DNA of 36,131 bases from Flavobacteriaceae bacterium (GCA_020346245.1 CP070778.1:1591924-1628054); one strand, 5' to 3'. Shown: positions 15,880 to 26,300, counted from the stretch's first letter. Numbers and translations are program-made. Notes: generated by a model from the sequence alone, not told the origin.

Positions 15880-17462
15880 AATGGACAAGAAGAGATGTAA
15901 TTAAAGGCTTAGGCGGAATCCCAATTCTTGGTGCCGTTTGGTGGGCGGGAGCTTCAAATGCTGTCTCCAAAAACAGGGAACGCGCAGCTATACTTGAACA
16001 ATTGAATATACAGCCTTCATTACCTTCTGCCGTAAAAGAAATTAGTGGAGAGCCGGTAAAAGTTGGAATAATTGGTTTTGGTATTCGGGGGGAGCAATTG
16101 TGTAGAGCACTGGGATTTGCAACACAAGAATGGCTGGATGAGATGGAACAGGCAGCGAAAGAAGATCCGAATCACTCCCGTTTGAAGGATTTTAATAATC
16201 AGGATAAGCTGAATGTGAAACTTACTGCGGTTTGTGATATCTATGATGTCAGGGCAGAAAGGGTAATTAATTCTTTTTCTACTGATGATACCAAGGTGAT
16301 TAGATTTAAGACCCATGAAGATATGATCCGAAGTGGTAAAGTAGATGCCGTGATTATAGCCACACCAGATCATTGGCATGCTCCTATGGCCATAGATGCG
16401 CTGGAAAATGGGATACATGCCTATGTAGAAAAGCCAATGACTCATACCGTAGAAGAGACTTACAGGCTAAAGGAAGCTGCTGAAAAGTCTAAGGCTGTAC
16501 TAATGGTTGGTCATCAGCACAGACAAACTTTGAGTTTTCAGACAGCTCAGGATATCGTTTCTAAAGGCGTTCTTGGTCATGTCTCTCTGGTTCAGACCAA
16601 TACCAACAGGAATGATGACAATGGAGCCTGGAATTATCATATAGAAGATGAAGCAACCCCGGAAACCATAGACTGGGATCTGTTTTTAGGGTCCGCTCCT
16701 AAAATACCCTTTAACAAGAATCACTTTTTCAGGTGGAGAAAATGGTGGCAATATGGATCTGGTCTTTCCGGAGATTTATTGACCCATGATTATGATCGTC
16801 TTAATTGTGTATTGCAAATGGGTATCCCAAATTCTGTTAGTGCTTCTGGTGGAATTTATACGCATAATGACGGACGAAACGTCCCCGATGTACTTCAGGT
16901 AAATATGGAATTTCCGGATTTTAGTACAGGTAGCAGCCAGAAAAAAGGCAAGGAAAAGGGAATGACCTTTGTTTACAGTGCAACGCTGGGTAATGGATTT
17001 AGCCGGCCTACTATTCTTATGGGGCATGACGCTACCATGGAATTGGGTAACCGACTTACCGTTTGGCCTGATAGCAGGTCTACGAAATATGCCGATATGA
17101 TCGAAGCTGAAAAAATGAAACCATCGGTACCGGTATATACTTACAATCCAGGAGCCAGTGTACCCGACGCTGTTTCTTCAGCAACCTCGCAATATTTTGC
17201 AGACAAAGGGCTTATGTGGACCTATATTAATGGAGCAAGAGTTGATTCAACATTTCTGCATTTACGCGAATGGCTCAGTGCCACGCGTAACGGAGGTAAA
17301 GTTAGCTGTGGAATAAATGAAGGTTTTGACGAAGCAATATCGGCACATATGGCTGGCCTTTCGGTGAAACTTGGAAGAAGAATAGACTGGAACGCTGCTG
17401 AACAGCGCATTGTACCTATTGAAGGTATTGATTTTGACGAAGTGCTATTATCCAGTATTTAA
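15876..17462 (+). CDS. Tat-exported Gfo/Idh/MocA family oxidoreductase
   Basis: NAD(P)-dependent oxidoreductase-like protein of 528 residues. It begins MKWTRRDVIKGLGGIPILGA, a twin-arginine signal with RRDVIK and a hydrophobic region, so it is likely folded with cofactor and exported. The Rossmann motif GIIGFGIRG is at 64-72, the family EKP motif at 185-187, and GHQHRQ at 212-217. It is longer than typical soluble members (about 330-400), with an extended C-terminal alpha/beta region. Many Bacteroidota and Planctomycetota Tat-exported Gfo/Idh proteins act on, or are linked with, carbohydrates, and some such enzymes work as NAD-dependent glycosidases; the substrate here is unknown. Coupled to DoxX by a 4-base overlap and closed by a strong terminator. 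Confidence 0.88.
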   Translation: MKWTRRDVIKGLGGIPILGAVWWAGASNAVSKNRERAAILEQLNIQPSLPSAVKEISGEPVKVGIIGFGIRGEQLCRALGFATQEWLDEMEQAAKEDPNHSRLKDFNNQDKLNVKLTAVCDIYDVRAERVINSFSTDDTKVIRFKTHEDMIRSGKVDAVIIATPDHWHAPMAIDALENGIHAYVEKPMTHTVEETYRLKEAAEKSKAVLMVGHQHRQTLSFQTAQDIVSKGVLGHVSLVQTNTNRNDDNGAWNYHIEDEATPETIDWDLFLGSAPKIPFNKNHFFRWRKWWQYGSGLSGDLLTHDYDRLNCVLQMGIPNSVSASGGIYTHNDGRNVPDVLQVNMEFPDFSTGSSQKKGKEKGMTFVYSATLGNGFSRPTILMGHDATMELGNRLTVWPDSRSTKYADMIEAEKMKPSVPVYTYNPGASVPDAVSSATSQYFADKGLMWTYINGARVDSTFLHLREWLSATRNGGKVSCGINEGFDEAISAHMAGLSVKLGRRIDWNAAEQRIVPIEGIDFDEVLLSSI

Positions 17463-17513
17463 TTGGAGGGGCGGCAGCTTTAAAAAGTAAATCAGCATTA
17501 TTGTTGCTAAGGT

Positions 17514-17548
17514 AATCAGGGCTATAAACAGCCCTGATTATTTTTTTT
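17514..17548 (+). terminator. Terminator after doxX-oxidoreductase operon
   Basis: A perfect 10-bp stem, AATCAGGGCT with AGCCCTGATT, around a 6-base loop is followed by a run of eight Ts; it lies about 50 bases after the stop codon. Confidence 0.92.
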
Positions 17549-17631
17549 GGCTTAAATTAACGCTCCACATTAATTTATGACATTATCAATCAAACCTGAT
17601 AAATATCATATAATCTACACGTTACATGACT

Positions 17632-17639
17632 TAAATTTG
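17632..17639 (+). promoter_or_regulatory. Candidate -7 promoter element for the TonB gene
   Basis: TAAATTTG matches the Bacteroidota TAnnTTTG consensus exactly and lies 24 bases before the start codon. No TTG element is found at the usual distance upstream, so confidence is low. Confidence 0.3.
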
Positions 17640-17662
17640 AGTATATCATAATAAAAATAGTC

Positions 17663-18385
17663 ATGCAAGTCAAAAAAAACCCAAAAGTAGATTTAAATAG
17701 AAATAGTGGACTGTATTTCGTAATTGGACTTACAGTGGTTCTATTTTTGACCTGGCGTGCTTTGGAATACAAATCGTATCCGAAGGACACCTTAACCCTT
17801 GAAATTGCTCAGGTAGTAGATGACCTTAAAGAAGATGTACCAGTGACAGAGGCACTAAAAACGCCACCACCTCCGCCACCCCCTGCAGCTCCTGAAGTAA
17901 TTGAAGTAGTAGAAGATACAGAAGAAATAGAAGAAACTATTATTGAAAGTACCGAAACTAGTCAGGAGACAGTTATTGACGAAGTAATGGATGTTGACGA
18001 TGTTGAGGTTGGGGAGGAAGAAGAAGAAATCGTAGTTCCCTTTGCAATCATAGAAAATGTTCCAATTTATCCTGGTTGTGAAAACGTAAATGGCAACGAT
18101 GAAAGAAAAGCATGTTTCCAAAAGATGATACAAGCTCATATTGTTAAAGAATTTTCATACCCTGAGAGTGCACTTGAACTTGGAATAAAAGGAAAAGTAT
18201 TTGTTCAGTTTATGATAAATTCTAAAGGTAAAGTAGAAGGAATTAGAACAAGAGGCCCGGATAAACTATTAGAGAAAGAAGCACATCGCATAATTGCTGC
18301 CCTTCCTAGTATGACGCCTGGGATGCAACGTGGAAAATCTGTCAAAGTTCCTTATAGTATACCAATTAACTTTATGATTCAATAG
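17663..18385 (+). CDS. TonB-family energy transducer
   Basis: A 240-residue protein that spans the inner membrane once and carries proton-motive energy to outer-membrane receptors. The single membrane helix is at about 16-32 after a short basic N-terminus. A poly-proline run (about 68-74) and a strongly acidic, valine-rich linker (about 78-125) follow. The C-terminal TonB domain (about 160-240) includes YPESALELGIKGKVFVQF and ends with YSIPINFMIQ. The segment VPIYPGCE and a nearby K-A-C-F-Q is the cysteine-containing element common in Bacteroidota TonB homologues. No exbB/exbD or TonB-dependent receptor is adjacent, so the partner receptor cannot be named. Flanked by terminators, it appears to be a single-gene unit. 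Confidence 0.9.
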   Translation: MQVKKNPKVDLNRNSGLYFVIGLTVVLFLTWRALEYKSYPKDTLTLEIAQVVDDLKEDVPVTEALKTPPPPPPPAAPEVIEVVEDTEEIEETIIESTETSQETVIDEVMDVDDVEVGEEEEEIVVPFAIIENVPIYPGCENVNGNDERKACFQKMIQAHIVKEFSYPESALELGIKGKVFVQFMINSKGKVEGIRTRGPDKLLEKEAHRIIAALPSMTPGMQRGKSVKVPYSIPINFMIQ

Positions 18386-18409
18386 AAATAGGAAACATGA
18401 CTATTTCCC

Positions 18410-18465
18410 GAGGATTGATTCAACTAATACCCAGGTATTGGAAAGAATCAATCCTCACTTTGTTT
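18410..18465. terminator. Large inverted repeat between convergent TonB and phosphoesterase genes
   Basis: A perfect 12-bp outer stem (GAGGATTGATTC at 18410-18421, GAATCAATCCTC at 18445-18456) encloses a further AATACC/GGTATT pairing, followed by CTTTGTTT on the plus strand. The right arm overlaps the last codons of the leftward phosphoesterase gene. Probably a terminator, mainly for the rightward transcript. Confidence 0.7.
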
Positions 18466-19350
18466 ATAATCTGATAATTGCTGAGGTCCTTCAAGTAAAA
18501 CCCTGACAATCTGAAGGGTGCCGTCTTCCTTGGTTGCTATTTGCCACTTAATTAGAGAAATTGAGCCGTTTACTATTTCAATACCAGTTATGCTTCTTGG
18601 GTGTACGCAGCTTCCATCGTTAAATAAAGGAATATCTCCAGGTTCGGGGAATCTCGGCCTGTGTGTATGTCCGACTATGGTTACTAATAGCTTGTTTTTT
18701 AAAATCCATCGCTTTATTCTTCGTTCTACTTTTATTAGCTCCCGATGATTTCGGGCCGGACTTGTAGGATCTGCAATTCCCCATACCTGAAGAGGTTTCC
18801 ATAGAACGCGCACTAAAAATCGGTTAAACCGCCATCCATGATAATTCATAAAATCTGCCTGATGGCCATGAGTTAAAAATAGTTCCTGCCCATTGGTACT
18901 GTGTTTTAGGATTATTGCTTCATGAAACTTTAATTGGTCTAATAAACTAGTTTCCTTGTCTTCTTTCGGTTCAAAATAGGTAAAGAGATGTTTTTTCACA
19001 TATGCAGGGTTTCTGTAGACCATATCGTGATTGCCGAATATCATATGCAACCTCTTTTCCTCATGAAAACGTTTCATTAACATGTAAATATTCTTGTGAG
19101 CTTCAAAAATGGGTTCAAAACTCAGGTTCTCCCAAAGTTCATCTCCATCTCCTAGCTCACAGTATTGGAACCCGTTATTAAAATAATGTTTTAAGGCATG
19201 AAAGTAGATATTGCGGTTATTCGCAAACTCATCAGCAAAACTATTGTCGCCCCTGTGACAATCACTGAAAAGGATAAACTTTGAGGAATCATCAAATGCT
19301 ATGGTTTTAGCCCTTTTGTAGGCGCTGCTAAGTCTTTTATCCGATGACAT
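18448..19350 (-). CDS. Calcineurin-like metallophosphoesterase
   Basis: A 300-residue cytosolic two-metal phosphoesterase. The conserved ligands are visible in order: D30-x-H32 (FSDCHRG), D68/D70 (LGDGDELW), N107-H108 (FGNHDM), H161 and H163 (THGHQ), and H228-x-H230 (GHTHRP). The arrangement is closest to UDP-2,3-diacylglucosamine hydrolase-like and similar serine/threonine phosphatase-fold proteins, but the substrate cannot be told. There is no signal peptide or anchor, though the stretch around 175-190 is moderately hydrophobic. It converges with the TonB gene, and its last codons lie inside the shared inverted repeat. It is divergent from the GAF-domain gene, with 115 bases between starts. 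Confidence 0.88.
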   Translation of the reverse strand: MSSDKRLSSAYKRAKTIAFDDSSKFILFSDCHRGDNSFADEFANNRNIYFHALKHYFNNGFQYCELGDGDELWENLSFEPIFEAHKNIYMLMKRFHEEKRLHMIFGNHDMVYRNPAYVKKHLFTYFEPKEDKETSLLDQLKFHEAIILKHSTNGQELFLTHGHQADFMNYHGWRFNRFLVRVLWKPLQVWGIADPTSPARNHRELIKVERRIKRWILKNKLLVTIVGHTHRPRFPEPGDIPLFNDGSCVHPRSITGIEIVNGSISLIKWQIATKEDGTLQIVRVLLEGPQQLSDYKQSED

Positions 19351-19465
19351 AAAGTAATTTTGTATAAATATCCAAAAAATGGCCGGAACACCGTATAAAT
19401 TCCTCTAACAAAAGGAAATTGAATAGTTTTGTAATTTTGTGGGCAATCCGTAGACAAATAGAAGT

Positions 19466-21835
19466 ATGGAACCAATGAATAAAGATATGCCGCTGCAAAT
19501 GTTGATTAGCTTTGAAAAGCTATTAAAGCAGTATGATGCAATGGCTAAGAGCGATGATCCTCTTTTATCATCCAGAGCTAAGCATGTATTGGAAACTCAG
19601 GCGCCATACCCAGAACTCAGGGAAGGTTTTTCAGATGTTGAGCTTCTGGAAAAACATAAAGACATTATTCGGGTAATTTTGCAGGATTCATTTGCAGAAG
19701 TTCTGAGTGAAAATGAAATTAAGGCCGCATCTCTTCCTTATTATGACGTTGTGTTTAATAAATCCAAAAGATTTCAAAAGATTTTGGACAATGCCGGAAA
19801 GGATTTCAAACTTTTTATAAGAGATCAGGATGAAGGGGTTGACTATATTATGGGATCAACAGTAATCCTTAAATGGCATTACGGATTTAACCTTGATTTT
19901 AGCAGACCCTACTTTTATGATATACCGGATGCCAACGGAATAATGCATCATTATCGTATTCTGTATAATGCTGATTTCATGGATTTAATCCCTACCGATC
20001 TGGCAAAAGATTTAACTCAGGCAGATGTTGACAAGCTTCTGGAAAATCCGGAAGATCTTGAGCTCTGGAAGGAAATGATCCCACCGAATAGTTTTATTTC
20101 AAAAGGATTTGTTATATCAAACATGTTTGATGTTACTGCCGAACATACTATTTCTGAAATTAAAACAAACCTTATCTCGAGTGATAAAAGAGGAAGTGAA
20201 ACCTTTATTTCGGATCTGCAGGAGACCTTTAGATCTTTCTTTAAGATTAAAGAATTAAAAATAGGTTTTGTCACATATAACACAAAAGATAATCTGCTGG
20301 AACGTGTTTATGGTAATGGAATAGAAAGTTTTCTCCTAAAAGAGAAAAATAATGAGGCTTGTAATCATGTCCTATGCGTTGGGTCCTATGCTAAAATAGT
20401 TAAGGAGAAAGGCTATTTTGCAATATCTGATGTGGATAAATACTATAAATTATCTGAAGGTGCAGAGCCTTACCGAAGCTTGCATGAACAAGGTATTAAA
20501 AGCGCCGTTTTTGCCCCTATTGTCAATGAAGGAGAACTTTTGGGTGTGCTGGAACTGGTATCCACTAAAAAAAATCAGCTAAACGGAGTTAACGCAACAA
20601 AGTTGGATGATGTAATGCCCTATATTGTTGCCGCTGTTGTCCGCTCTAAAATTGAAGAGGAAAACTTGATAGATGCCATTATTCAAAATGAATGTACTTC
20701 GGTGCACTCCTCTGTTCACTGGCGATTTGAAGAGGAAGCCAAACAATTTATTATAGACGGACTGGAAGGTCGACAGCCCTCATTTAAAGAAATAGTCTTT
20801 AAGGATGTCTATCCATTATACGGTCAAATAGATATTAAAGCCTCTTCACAGGCAAGAAATATAGCTATTCAGCGAGATTTGATGATTCAATTATCCAATA
20901 TTAAGGAAATATTGAATGCTGCATTGAAAAATGAAAAGTTGCCAATTTATGAAGAACTGATTTATAGGATAGACAAGTATATTGATGACATAAAAGAGAC
21001 CTTATTTACCAATAGTGAACAAACTATATTTGATTTTATAAATGCAGATGTGCTGCCCATATTTGATCATCTGAAAAACCAGAATAAGGAATTGTCTGAT
21101 TTGATAGAAGCATATGAAAAGACCATCAATGAGGAAACTCATTCCTATTATGATCACAGGAAACAATATGATGACAGTGTAATGCGGATTAATAAAAAAC
21201 TGGCGTCCGAAATTGATCGGCATCAGGAGGCCGCACAGCAGATGTTCCCTCACTATTATGAGCGTTATAAGACTGATGGGATAGAACACAACATGTATAT
21301 TGGAAGTTCTATTTCGGAGGATAAGGATTTTGATCCGCTGTATTTAAAAAATCTGCGGTTATGGCAACTTCAGGTAATGTGCGAGATGGAAAATAAGTAC
21401 TACAACCTTAAACCGGAATTGGATGTTCAGCTGGATGTTACCTCTCTTATTCTTGTTTATAGCACGTCCTTGTCTATTCGCTTCAGAATGGATGAAAAAC
21501 GATTTGATGTGGATGGCACCTATAATGCCCGATACGAAATAATAAAAAAGCGAATTGATAAATCATATATCAAAGGCACAAATGAAAGGCTAACCCAAAA
21601 AGGAAAGCTTTCTATTGTTTACTCTCAAAAGAAAGATGAACAGGAGTACCTTAGATATATATCTTTCCTGAAATCGAAAGGGTATTTTACCAATAACATT
21701 GAAATAGTAGACCTTGAAGGTCTTCAGGGTGTTTCGGGGCTAAAGGCAATAAGAGCCGAGATTCTTTACAAGAAGAACTCAGAAGACGAAAAAACCTTTA
21801 CCTATGAAGATCTCATGGAGGAATTAAAAGCCTAG
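19466..21835 (+). CDS. GAF-domain protein with large uncharacterised flanking regions
   Basis: A 789-residue cytosolic protein with no signal peptide or membrane segment. Residues about 235-400 look like a GAF sensor domain: a helix, a strand with KIGFVTYN, a loop, then FAISDVD and IKSAVFAPIVNEGELLGVLELVS, which is the characteristic final GAF strands. Residues 1-230 and 410-789 match no domain I recognise; the latter is helix-rich, acidic and basic in alternation, with RQKGKLSIVYS-like strands near the end. There is no histidine kinase, GGDEF, cyclase or HTH segment visible, so the output is unknown. It converges on the HD-Pycsar gene with only 14 bases between the ends, and TAnnTTTG-like sequences (TAGTTTTG, TAATTTTG) occur just before its start. 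Confidence 0.8.
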   Translation: MEPMNKDMPLQMLISFEKLLKQYDAMAKSDDPLLSSRAKHVLETQAPYPELREGFSDVELLEKHKDIIRVILQDSFAEVLSENEIKAASLPYYDVVFNKSKRFQKILDNAGKDFKLFIRDQDEGVDYIMGSTVILKWHYGFNLDFSRPYFYDIPDANGIMHHYRILYNADFMDLIPTDLAKDLTQADVDKLLENPEDLELWKEMIPPNSFISKGFVISNMFDVTAEHTISEIKTNLISSDKRGSETFISDLQETFRSFFKIKELKIGFVTYNTKDNLLERVYGNGIESFLLKEKNNEACNHVLCVGSYAKIVKEKGYFAISDVDKYYKLSEGAEPYRSLHEQGIKSAVFAPIVNEGELLGVLELVSTKKNQLNGVNATKLDDVMPYIVAAVVRSKIEEENLIDAIIQNECTSVHSSVHWRFEEEAKQFIIDGLEGRQPSFKEIVFKDVYPLYGQIDIKASSQARNIAIQRDLMIQLSNIKEILNAALKNEKLPIYEELIYRIDKYIDDIKETLFTNSEQTIFDFINADVLPIFDHLKNQNKELSDLIEAYEKTINEETHSYYDHRKQYDDSVMRINKKLASEIDRHQEAAQQMFPHYYERYKTDGIEHNMYIGSSISEDKDFDPLYLKNLRLWQLQVMCEMENKYYNLKPELDVQLDVTSLILVYSTSLSIRFRMDEKRFDVDGTYNARYEIIKKRIDKSYIKGTNERLTQKGKLSIVYSQKKDEQEYLRYISFLKSKGYFTNNIEIVDLEGLQGVSGLKAIRAEILYKKNSEDEKTFTYEDLMEELKA

Positions 21836-21849
21836 CATTACTGTTGAGA

Positions 21850-23037
21850 TCAGTAAACTACCTGGCCTAAATGTTTAAACGCCAGGGCAAAGGCTATTAC
21901 AGAAACAATAATGCCTACCACAAAAATACTATAGGTCCAACGTAAGATCTTGTATTTTCTGTGCAGCACCAAGCCAAGAAAATAGAGGTCTTTAGTGAGT
22001 GAAGAATAAATATAATCTTTGTCTTTAACCAATTCCTGAAGGGCCAGCTCATACTCATTCAATTTCATTTTATGAAAATTCCCAAAAAATAGGAGATTCA
22101 CCTTTTTATTGGCCACATCATCCTTACTGAATTTACCGCTGCCTACATTTGGGCGGGTTGCGATAACGGCCATAACCATTGAAGTAACCGTGAATAATAA
22201 GAAAATTAAGGTAGGGTAAATAAGATAGGTATTGGAGGGATTGTCAAGTTTTGGTATAAGGTTAGACAATACTACAGAAATAATAATTGCGTTGACAGAT
22301 AACAAAATATTTGCTTTGGTGTCTGCAATTTCACTAAGTGTTATGTGGTTTTTTAAGGTTACCCTAAACAGGGTCTGAATGCCCCTATCCGGGCTTTCAC
22401 TCTTATATTTTGCCTTTAATCGTTCTTTTTTTGCAATTTCTTTATCCTTTTTAATCTCTTTCTCAAGGACCTTCAGATTTTTGTCTTTTCGCTCCTGCCA
22501 GTTTGATTTGGCATAATCTGTATAAAACTGGTGTTGTTTTCTGAACATCTTTATGTTCTGCTCCATCCAATCTTTATATGAATATTCCGCTATGCCCAAC
22601 AATGAAAGTTCCTCCCGGAGTAGTTCACAGGTTTCTATATAACTTTTTTGGGCAAAATGTGAGGCGTCCGCATCTCGGATAATCTGTTCAAGTAAGTTTT
22701 TGGGCTCATAGATCATTTGTGTAGCCATAATGCATGCCTGAACCTGTTTGATACCCTCTTTATCATATCCCTCTTTTTCAAGAAAATCTTTTGTAATGTC
22801 ACAGCTACTTCTTTCGTGCTCCTTGTGGCCCTTAGTATATCCTGTATCATGCAACCAGGATGCCAACAACAAAACTTCTTTTTCTTTATTGCTCAGTGAA
22901 TTGACTTCTATTAATTCCCCGGTGCTATTTACTACCCTTTGGGTATGCTTCAGATTATGATATAGATATTTTGGATCCAATTGTGTTGACAACAAGTCAA
23001 CAGCAAAGGCTTCAGTTTTTACTAGAATATCAGACAT
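21850..23037 (-). CDS. HD phosphohydrolase fused to a Pycsar-effector-type membrane domain
   Basis: A 395-residue protein with two parts. The N-terminal HD domain (about 20-160) has H31, the H63-D64 pair in SWLHDTGY, and D124 in RDADASH, the metal ligands of HD phosphohydrolases, often active on nucleotides. A lysine/glutamate-rich coiled-coil-like linker spans about 175-213. The C-terminal part (about 220-395) has ADTKANILLSVNAIIIS, then membrane helices at about 244-262, 272-293 and 369-388, and the ATRP motif after the second. This is the pattern of the DUF5706/PycTM family, named for Pycsar antiphage effectors responsive to cyclic pyrimidines. No cyclase gene is adjacent. A defence role is inference; a housekeeping signalling role is equally possible. 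Confidence 0.85.
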   Translation of the reverse strand: MSDILVKTEAFAVDLLSTQLDPKYLYHNLKHTQRVVNSTGELIEVNSLSNKEKEVLLLASWLHDTGYTKGHKEHERSSCDITKDFLEKEGYDKEGIKQVQACIMATQMIYEPKNLLEQIIRDADASHFAQKSYIETCELLREELSLLGIAEYSYKDWMEQNIKMFRKQHQFYTDYAKSNWQERKDKNLKVLEKEIKKDKEIAKKERLKAKYKSESPDRGIQTLFRVTLKNHITLSEIADTKANILLSVNAIIISVVLSNLIPKLDNPSNTYLIYPTLIFLLFTVTSMVMAVIATRPNVGSGKFSKDDVANKKVNLLFFGNFHKMKLNEYELALQELVKDKDYIYSSLTKDLYFLGLVLHRKYKILRWTYSIFVVGIIVSVIAFALAFKHLGQVVY

Positions 23038-23265
23038 AGTTCAAATTTATAAAACAAAAATTACAAACGCTATGGTTTCCACAAATGTATGTAACTAGTT
23101 GCAAGTCTGAATGGCGCAATCTAAGTAGCACTTCAAATGGTATTTCCCGGATAATTTTTCACCTTCTAAATCAATTTCGTTGGGAGTAACATCATTAAAG
23201 TTGTAAATGGCACTTATAAATAAGAAATTATTAATTTGAAAAGCGCGTTATATTTGAAATTTAAC

Positions 23266-23294
23266 TTTGTAATTTGTCCAATATTATAGGTTTG
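23266..23294 (+). promoter_or_regulatory. Bacteroidota-type promoter before the phosphoesterase-barrel gene
   Basis: TTTG at 23266-23269 is followed after 17 bases by TAGGTTTG at 23287-23294, matching the TTG-N17-23-TAnnTTTG consensus of this phylum. The start codon lies 36 bases downstream. A second TATATTTG at 23249-23256 lacks a matching -33 element. Confidence 0.6.
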
Positions 23295-23330
23295 TACTAA
23301 TTTATTTTAGTTTAAAAGTAACTTTCAATA

Positions 23331-26300
23331 ATGATGAAACGGATATATAAGGCATTGACTGTTATAGTTTGTATTGCAGTTTTATCTTCCTGCGCTTCAT
23401 ACAGGGTCCAATACAAGGAAGAGAACTTAAAGGCTCAACAAACAGACAGTGAAATTTTACACTCTTTTTATTTAATAGGAGATGCGGGGTATTCGCCCAT
23501 AGGATCAAAATCTGAAGCACTCCGGTCTTTTGAAAAAGCACTAAAGCAAGCCTCTAAAAATAGTACAGCCCTGTTTTTAGGAGATAATATATACCCAAAA
23601 GGCTTGCCGGAAAAAGGAACTGAAGGGAGGGAATATGCTGAGCACCAGTTGAATGTCCAAACCGATGTTGTAAAAGATTTCGCTGGGAGGACAATTTTTA
23701 TTCCGGGAAACCACGATTGGTATAGCGGAGGACCTAAAGGTCTTGAAAGACAGGAAGAATATATCGAGGACAAGCTTGGAAAAAACACCTTTCTTCCGGA
23801 AGAGGGCTGCCCAATCCGAAAAGTTGAAATCAATGATGAGGTGGAGTTAATTATTGTGGATACGGAATGGTACCTTACCAAATGGGATAAATTTCCAACA
23901 TTAAATGACAATTGTGAAATTAGAACCCGTAACCGTTTTTTTCTGGAATATGAAAGCCTAATTAAAAAGGCCAGAGGCAAGACCACAGTGATTGCTTTGC
24001 ATCACCCATTGTTTACCAATGGCCCCCATGGCGGACAGTTTTCAGTAGGACAGCATATGACCCCCATCCCGGTTTTGGGGACTTTAAAAAATGTACTCCG
24101 CCGAGCCGGTGGCGTTTCTCCTGCAGATATACAATATAAACGATATGATGAATTCAGGGATCGAATAATTACACTTTCTCAGGATAATAATAAAATAATT
24201 TTTGTTTCCGGACATGAACACAGCCTTCAATATTTGGTTGAATCCAATTTGCCTCAAATAGTCAGTGGGGCAGGTTCTAAAACTACACCAACAAGAAATG
24301 TTGGTGGCGGGCAATTTTCCTATGGATCTCCGGGTTATGCCAGATTGGATGTTTTTAAAGATGGTTCTTCTCATGTAAGTTTCTTCTCAACAAAAGAGAA
24401 CAAAGTAGTATTTGAAACTGAGGTGCTACAAGAGGATCGCCCAATAATAACTGATTATCCTGATAATTTTCCGAAAGAAAAAACGGCTTCAATTTATACT
24501 AAAGAGGAAACAGATAAAGGTAAGACCTTTAAATGGCTTTGGGGAGAACGCTATCGCAAATTATATAGCACTGAACTCACTGTACCTACAGTGAACCTGG
24601 ATACCCTCTTCGGAGGTCTTAGTCCGGTGCGCAAAGGAGGAGGGCACCAGTCTAGTTCTTTGCGTTTGAAAAACAAAGAAGGGCAGGAGTATATCATGAG
24701 GGCAATGCGAAAAGATGCACTGCTATATATTCAAGCTGTTGGTTTTAAGAACCAATATGTAAAAGATGAGTTTGCAGGTACAAAAACGCAGGAACTTGTT
24801 TTGGATGTATTTACAGGGGATCATCCCTATACCCAGTTTATCATTGGAGACCTGGCCGATGCTGTTGGGGTATTCCATACCAATCCTAGTTTATATTATG
24901 TGCCAAAGCAAAATGCTATTGGCCGTTTCAATGATGAATTTGGGGATGCACTTTATGCCATTGAGGAACGAACAGATGACGGGCATGGAGACAAAGCCAG
25001 TTTTGGCTATGCCAATGAGATGATTAGTACACTAGACATGTTGGAAAAGTTAAAAAAGAATGAGGATCACAAAATAGATGAAACTACCTATGTTCGTGCC
25101 CGGCTGTTTGATATGTTATTGGGAGATTGGGATCGCCATCAGGATCAATGGCGCTGGGCAATTTTTAAGGAAGATGGGGTAACTACCTATAAACCTGTTC
25201 CAAGAGACAGGGACCAGGCATTTTCAATTATGAATGATGGTTTTGCCCTGGGACTGGCCACTAAGCTTGCCGCCCCTACACGGGTATTAAATTCATATGA
25301 AGAAGATATCAAAGATGTGCAATGGAGCAATTTAAATCCTTATGTTCTGGATGTTGCTGTGATACAGGAATCAGACAAAGCAGTATGGGATGAACAGGCA
25401 GCCTATGTGGCGTCTCATATTACTGATGAAGTTATAGATGCCGCATTTGAAAAATTGCCTGATGAAGTGAAGGATGAGAACATGGAGGATATTAAGCGAA
25501 AGTTGAAAGGCAGGCGTGGGAACTTGCGAAAAATTTCGGATGCCTATTTTAAGGTTGTAAATAGATATGCCGTGGTACGAGGTACGGATAAGGACGATTG
25601 GTTTGAGATTGAAAGAATGCCCAATGGCCAAACCAAAGTTACAGGCTATAGAATAAAGAGAGGTAAAAAAGGTTCTGTGTTTCATGAAAAAATATATAAA
25701 ACTGAAAGCACTAAGGAAATTTGGGTGTATGGCCTGGACGATGATGATTATTTTCATGTTATCGGGGAAGGAGATCATCCCATAAAATTACGCATGATTG
25801 GTGGCTCCAATAATGACAGTTATGAGGTCTTGAATGGTAAAAAAGCCCATATCTATGATTTTAAAAGTAAACCCAATACACTGCTAACCAAAAAGGGCAA
25901 ACAGCATATCAGGGATGATTATGAGAATAATAATTATAACTATAGGAAACCGAAATATAATGTAAACGCAGTTCTCCCATTAATAGGGGTAAACCCGGAT
26001 GATGGGCTAAAGCTGGGCATAATTGCAGGACATACCAGGTATGGCTTTGAGCGAAACCCTTTTACATCCACGAATAGAATAGCGGCAGCCTTATATACGT
26101 CTACCGGTGGATTTGATGTACGATATCAGGGAGAATTCGCTCATGTGGTGGGTAAATGGAACCTGGCCATCAATGGTGTGCTAACCAGCCCGAATTACAG
26201 TATAAACTTTTTTGGTTATGGGAATTCTACACCAAATCCGAACGTTGAAGATGAAGATAATTTTAATCTGAATTACAATCGGGTCAAACTGGGCACATTA

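Noticed and set aside
18448-23037. A complete Pycsar antiphage operon
   Set aside because: Only an effector-type membrane domain was seen; no nucleotide cyclase gene lies in the region, and the genes face different directions.
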